DNA of 6,513 nucleotides from Elusimicrobia bacterium RIFCSPLOWO2_01_FULL_60_11 (GTDB lineage: Bacteria > Elusimicrobiota > Elusimicrobia > 2-02-FULL-39-32), in contig MGUS01000087.1 in the NCBI GenBank assembly GCA_001800085.1, positions 1-6,513 on the forward strand, given 5' to 3'. The first letter of the stretch is position 1. Each line of letters starts with the position of its first letter. Position numbers and translations under genes: made by a program. Positions 6,472 to 6,513 of this stretch are shown here, piece after piece. The notes under the pieces are model-generated. The model did not search any database. It had not been told where the DNA came from and worked only from the letters and a program-made list of their open reading frames with translations.

Positions 6472-6513
6472 ATCATCCCCCGCGGGATTTCTGACGGGAA
6501 CCTCTCCGTGGTT
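6472..6513. other. Unassigned tail, no feature seen
   Basis: The last 42 bases after the DUF218 stop hold an 8-base palindrome (CCCGCGGG, 6479-6486) but no stem followed by a T-run, and no start of a further gene can be supported. Whether the operon ends here cannot be told. Confidence 0.5.

Noticed and set aside
6479..6509. Possible terminator after the last gene
   Set aside because: The only symmetry is an 8-base palindrome and a 4-base ACGG/CCGT pair, with no loop-plus-T-run structure.

Overview
The window is a GC-rich (roughly 60% by eye), tightly packed bacterial stretch with every gene on the + strand. It reads as one operon for importing a small carbohydrate and breaking it down by phosphorolysis. 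GTG and TTG starts, ATGA stop/start overlaps and gaps of 10 bases or less run from end to end. The organism cannot be named from the sequence. The GC-rich codon use and the operon style fit an uncultured bacterium; a Gram-negative-type phylum is possible, but this is a low-confidence impression.

Layout: (1) 3-131, the C-terminal tail of a probable sugar-binding lipoprotein, cut by the window edge. (2) 138-1043 and 1040-1873, the two membrane permeases of a CUT1 (MalF/MalG-type) sugar ABC importer. (3) 1870-2535, a HAD-superfamily beta-phosphoglucomutase with its catalytic residues intact. (4) 2546-4807, a full-length GH65 inverting alpha-glucoside phosphorylase. (5) 4797-5816, a GH130 beta-mannoside phosphorylase-like enzyme with a TTG start inside the GH65 gene. 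(6) 5824-6471, a DUF218 (YdcF/SanA-like) protein, also with a TTG start. (7) 6472-6513, a short tail with no recognisable feature. No gap exceeds 42 bases, so no internal promoter is expected, and I see no RNA gene, mobile element, CRISPR array or terminator.

How it fits together (inference from families): the binding protein and permeases bring in an oligosaccharide or glucoside. GH65 cleaves an alpha-glucosyl bond with phosphate to give beta-glucose 1-phosphate, and beta-phosphoglucomutase turns this into glucose 6-phosphate. GH130 would release alpha-mannose 1-phosphate (or a related sugar phosphate) from a beta-mannoside. The unusual part is that phosphorylases of opposite anomeric specificity and different sugar class share one import operon. 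This suggests either a mixed glucose/mannose glycan or two related substrates. The GH65 and GH130 proteins both differ from the textbook motifs of their families near the active site, so their substrates cannot be assigned from sequence alone. No ATPase subunit (MalK/MsmK) and no regulator lie in the window.
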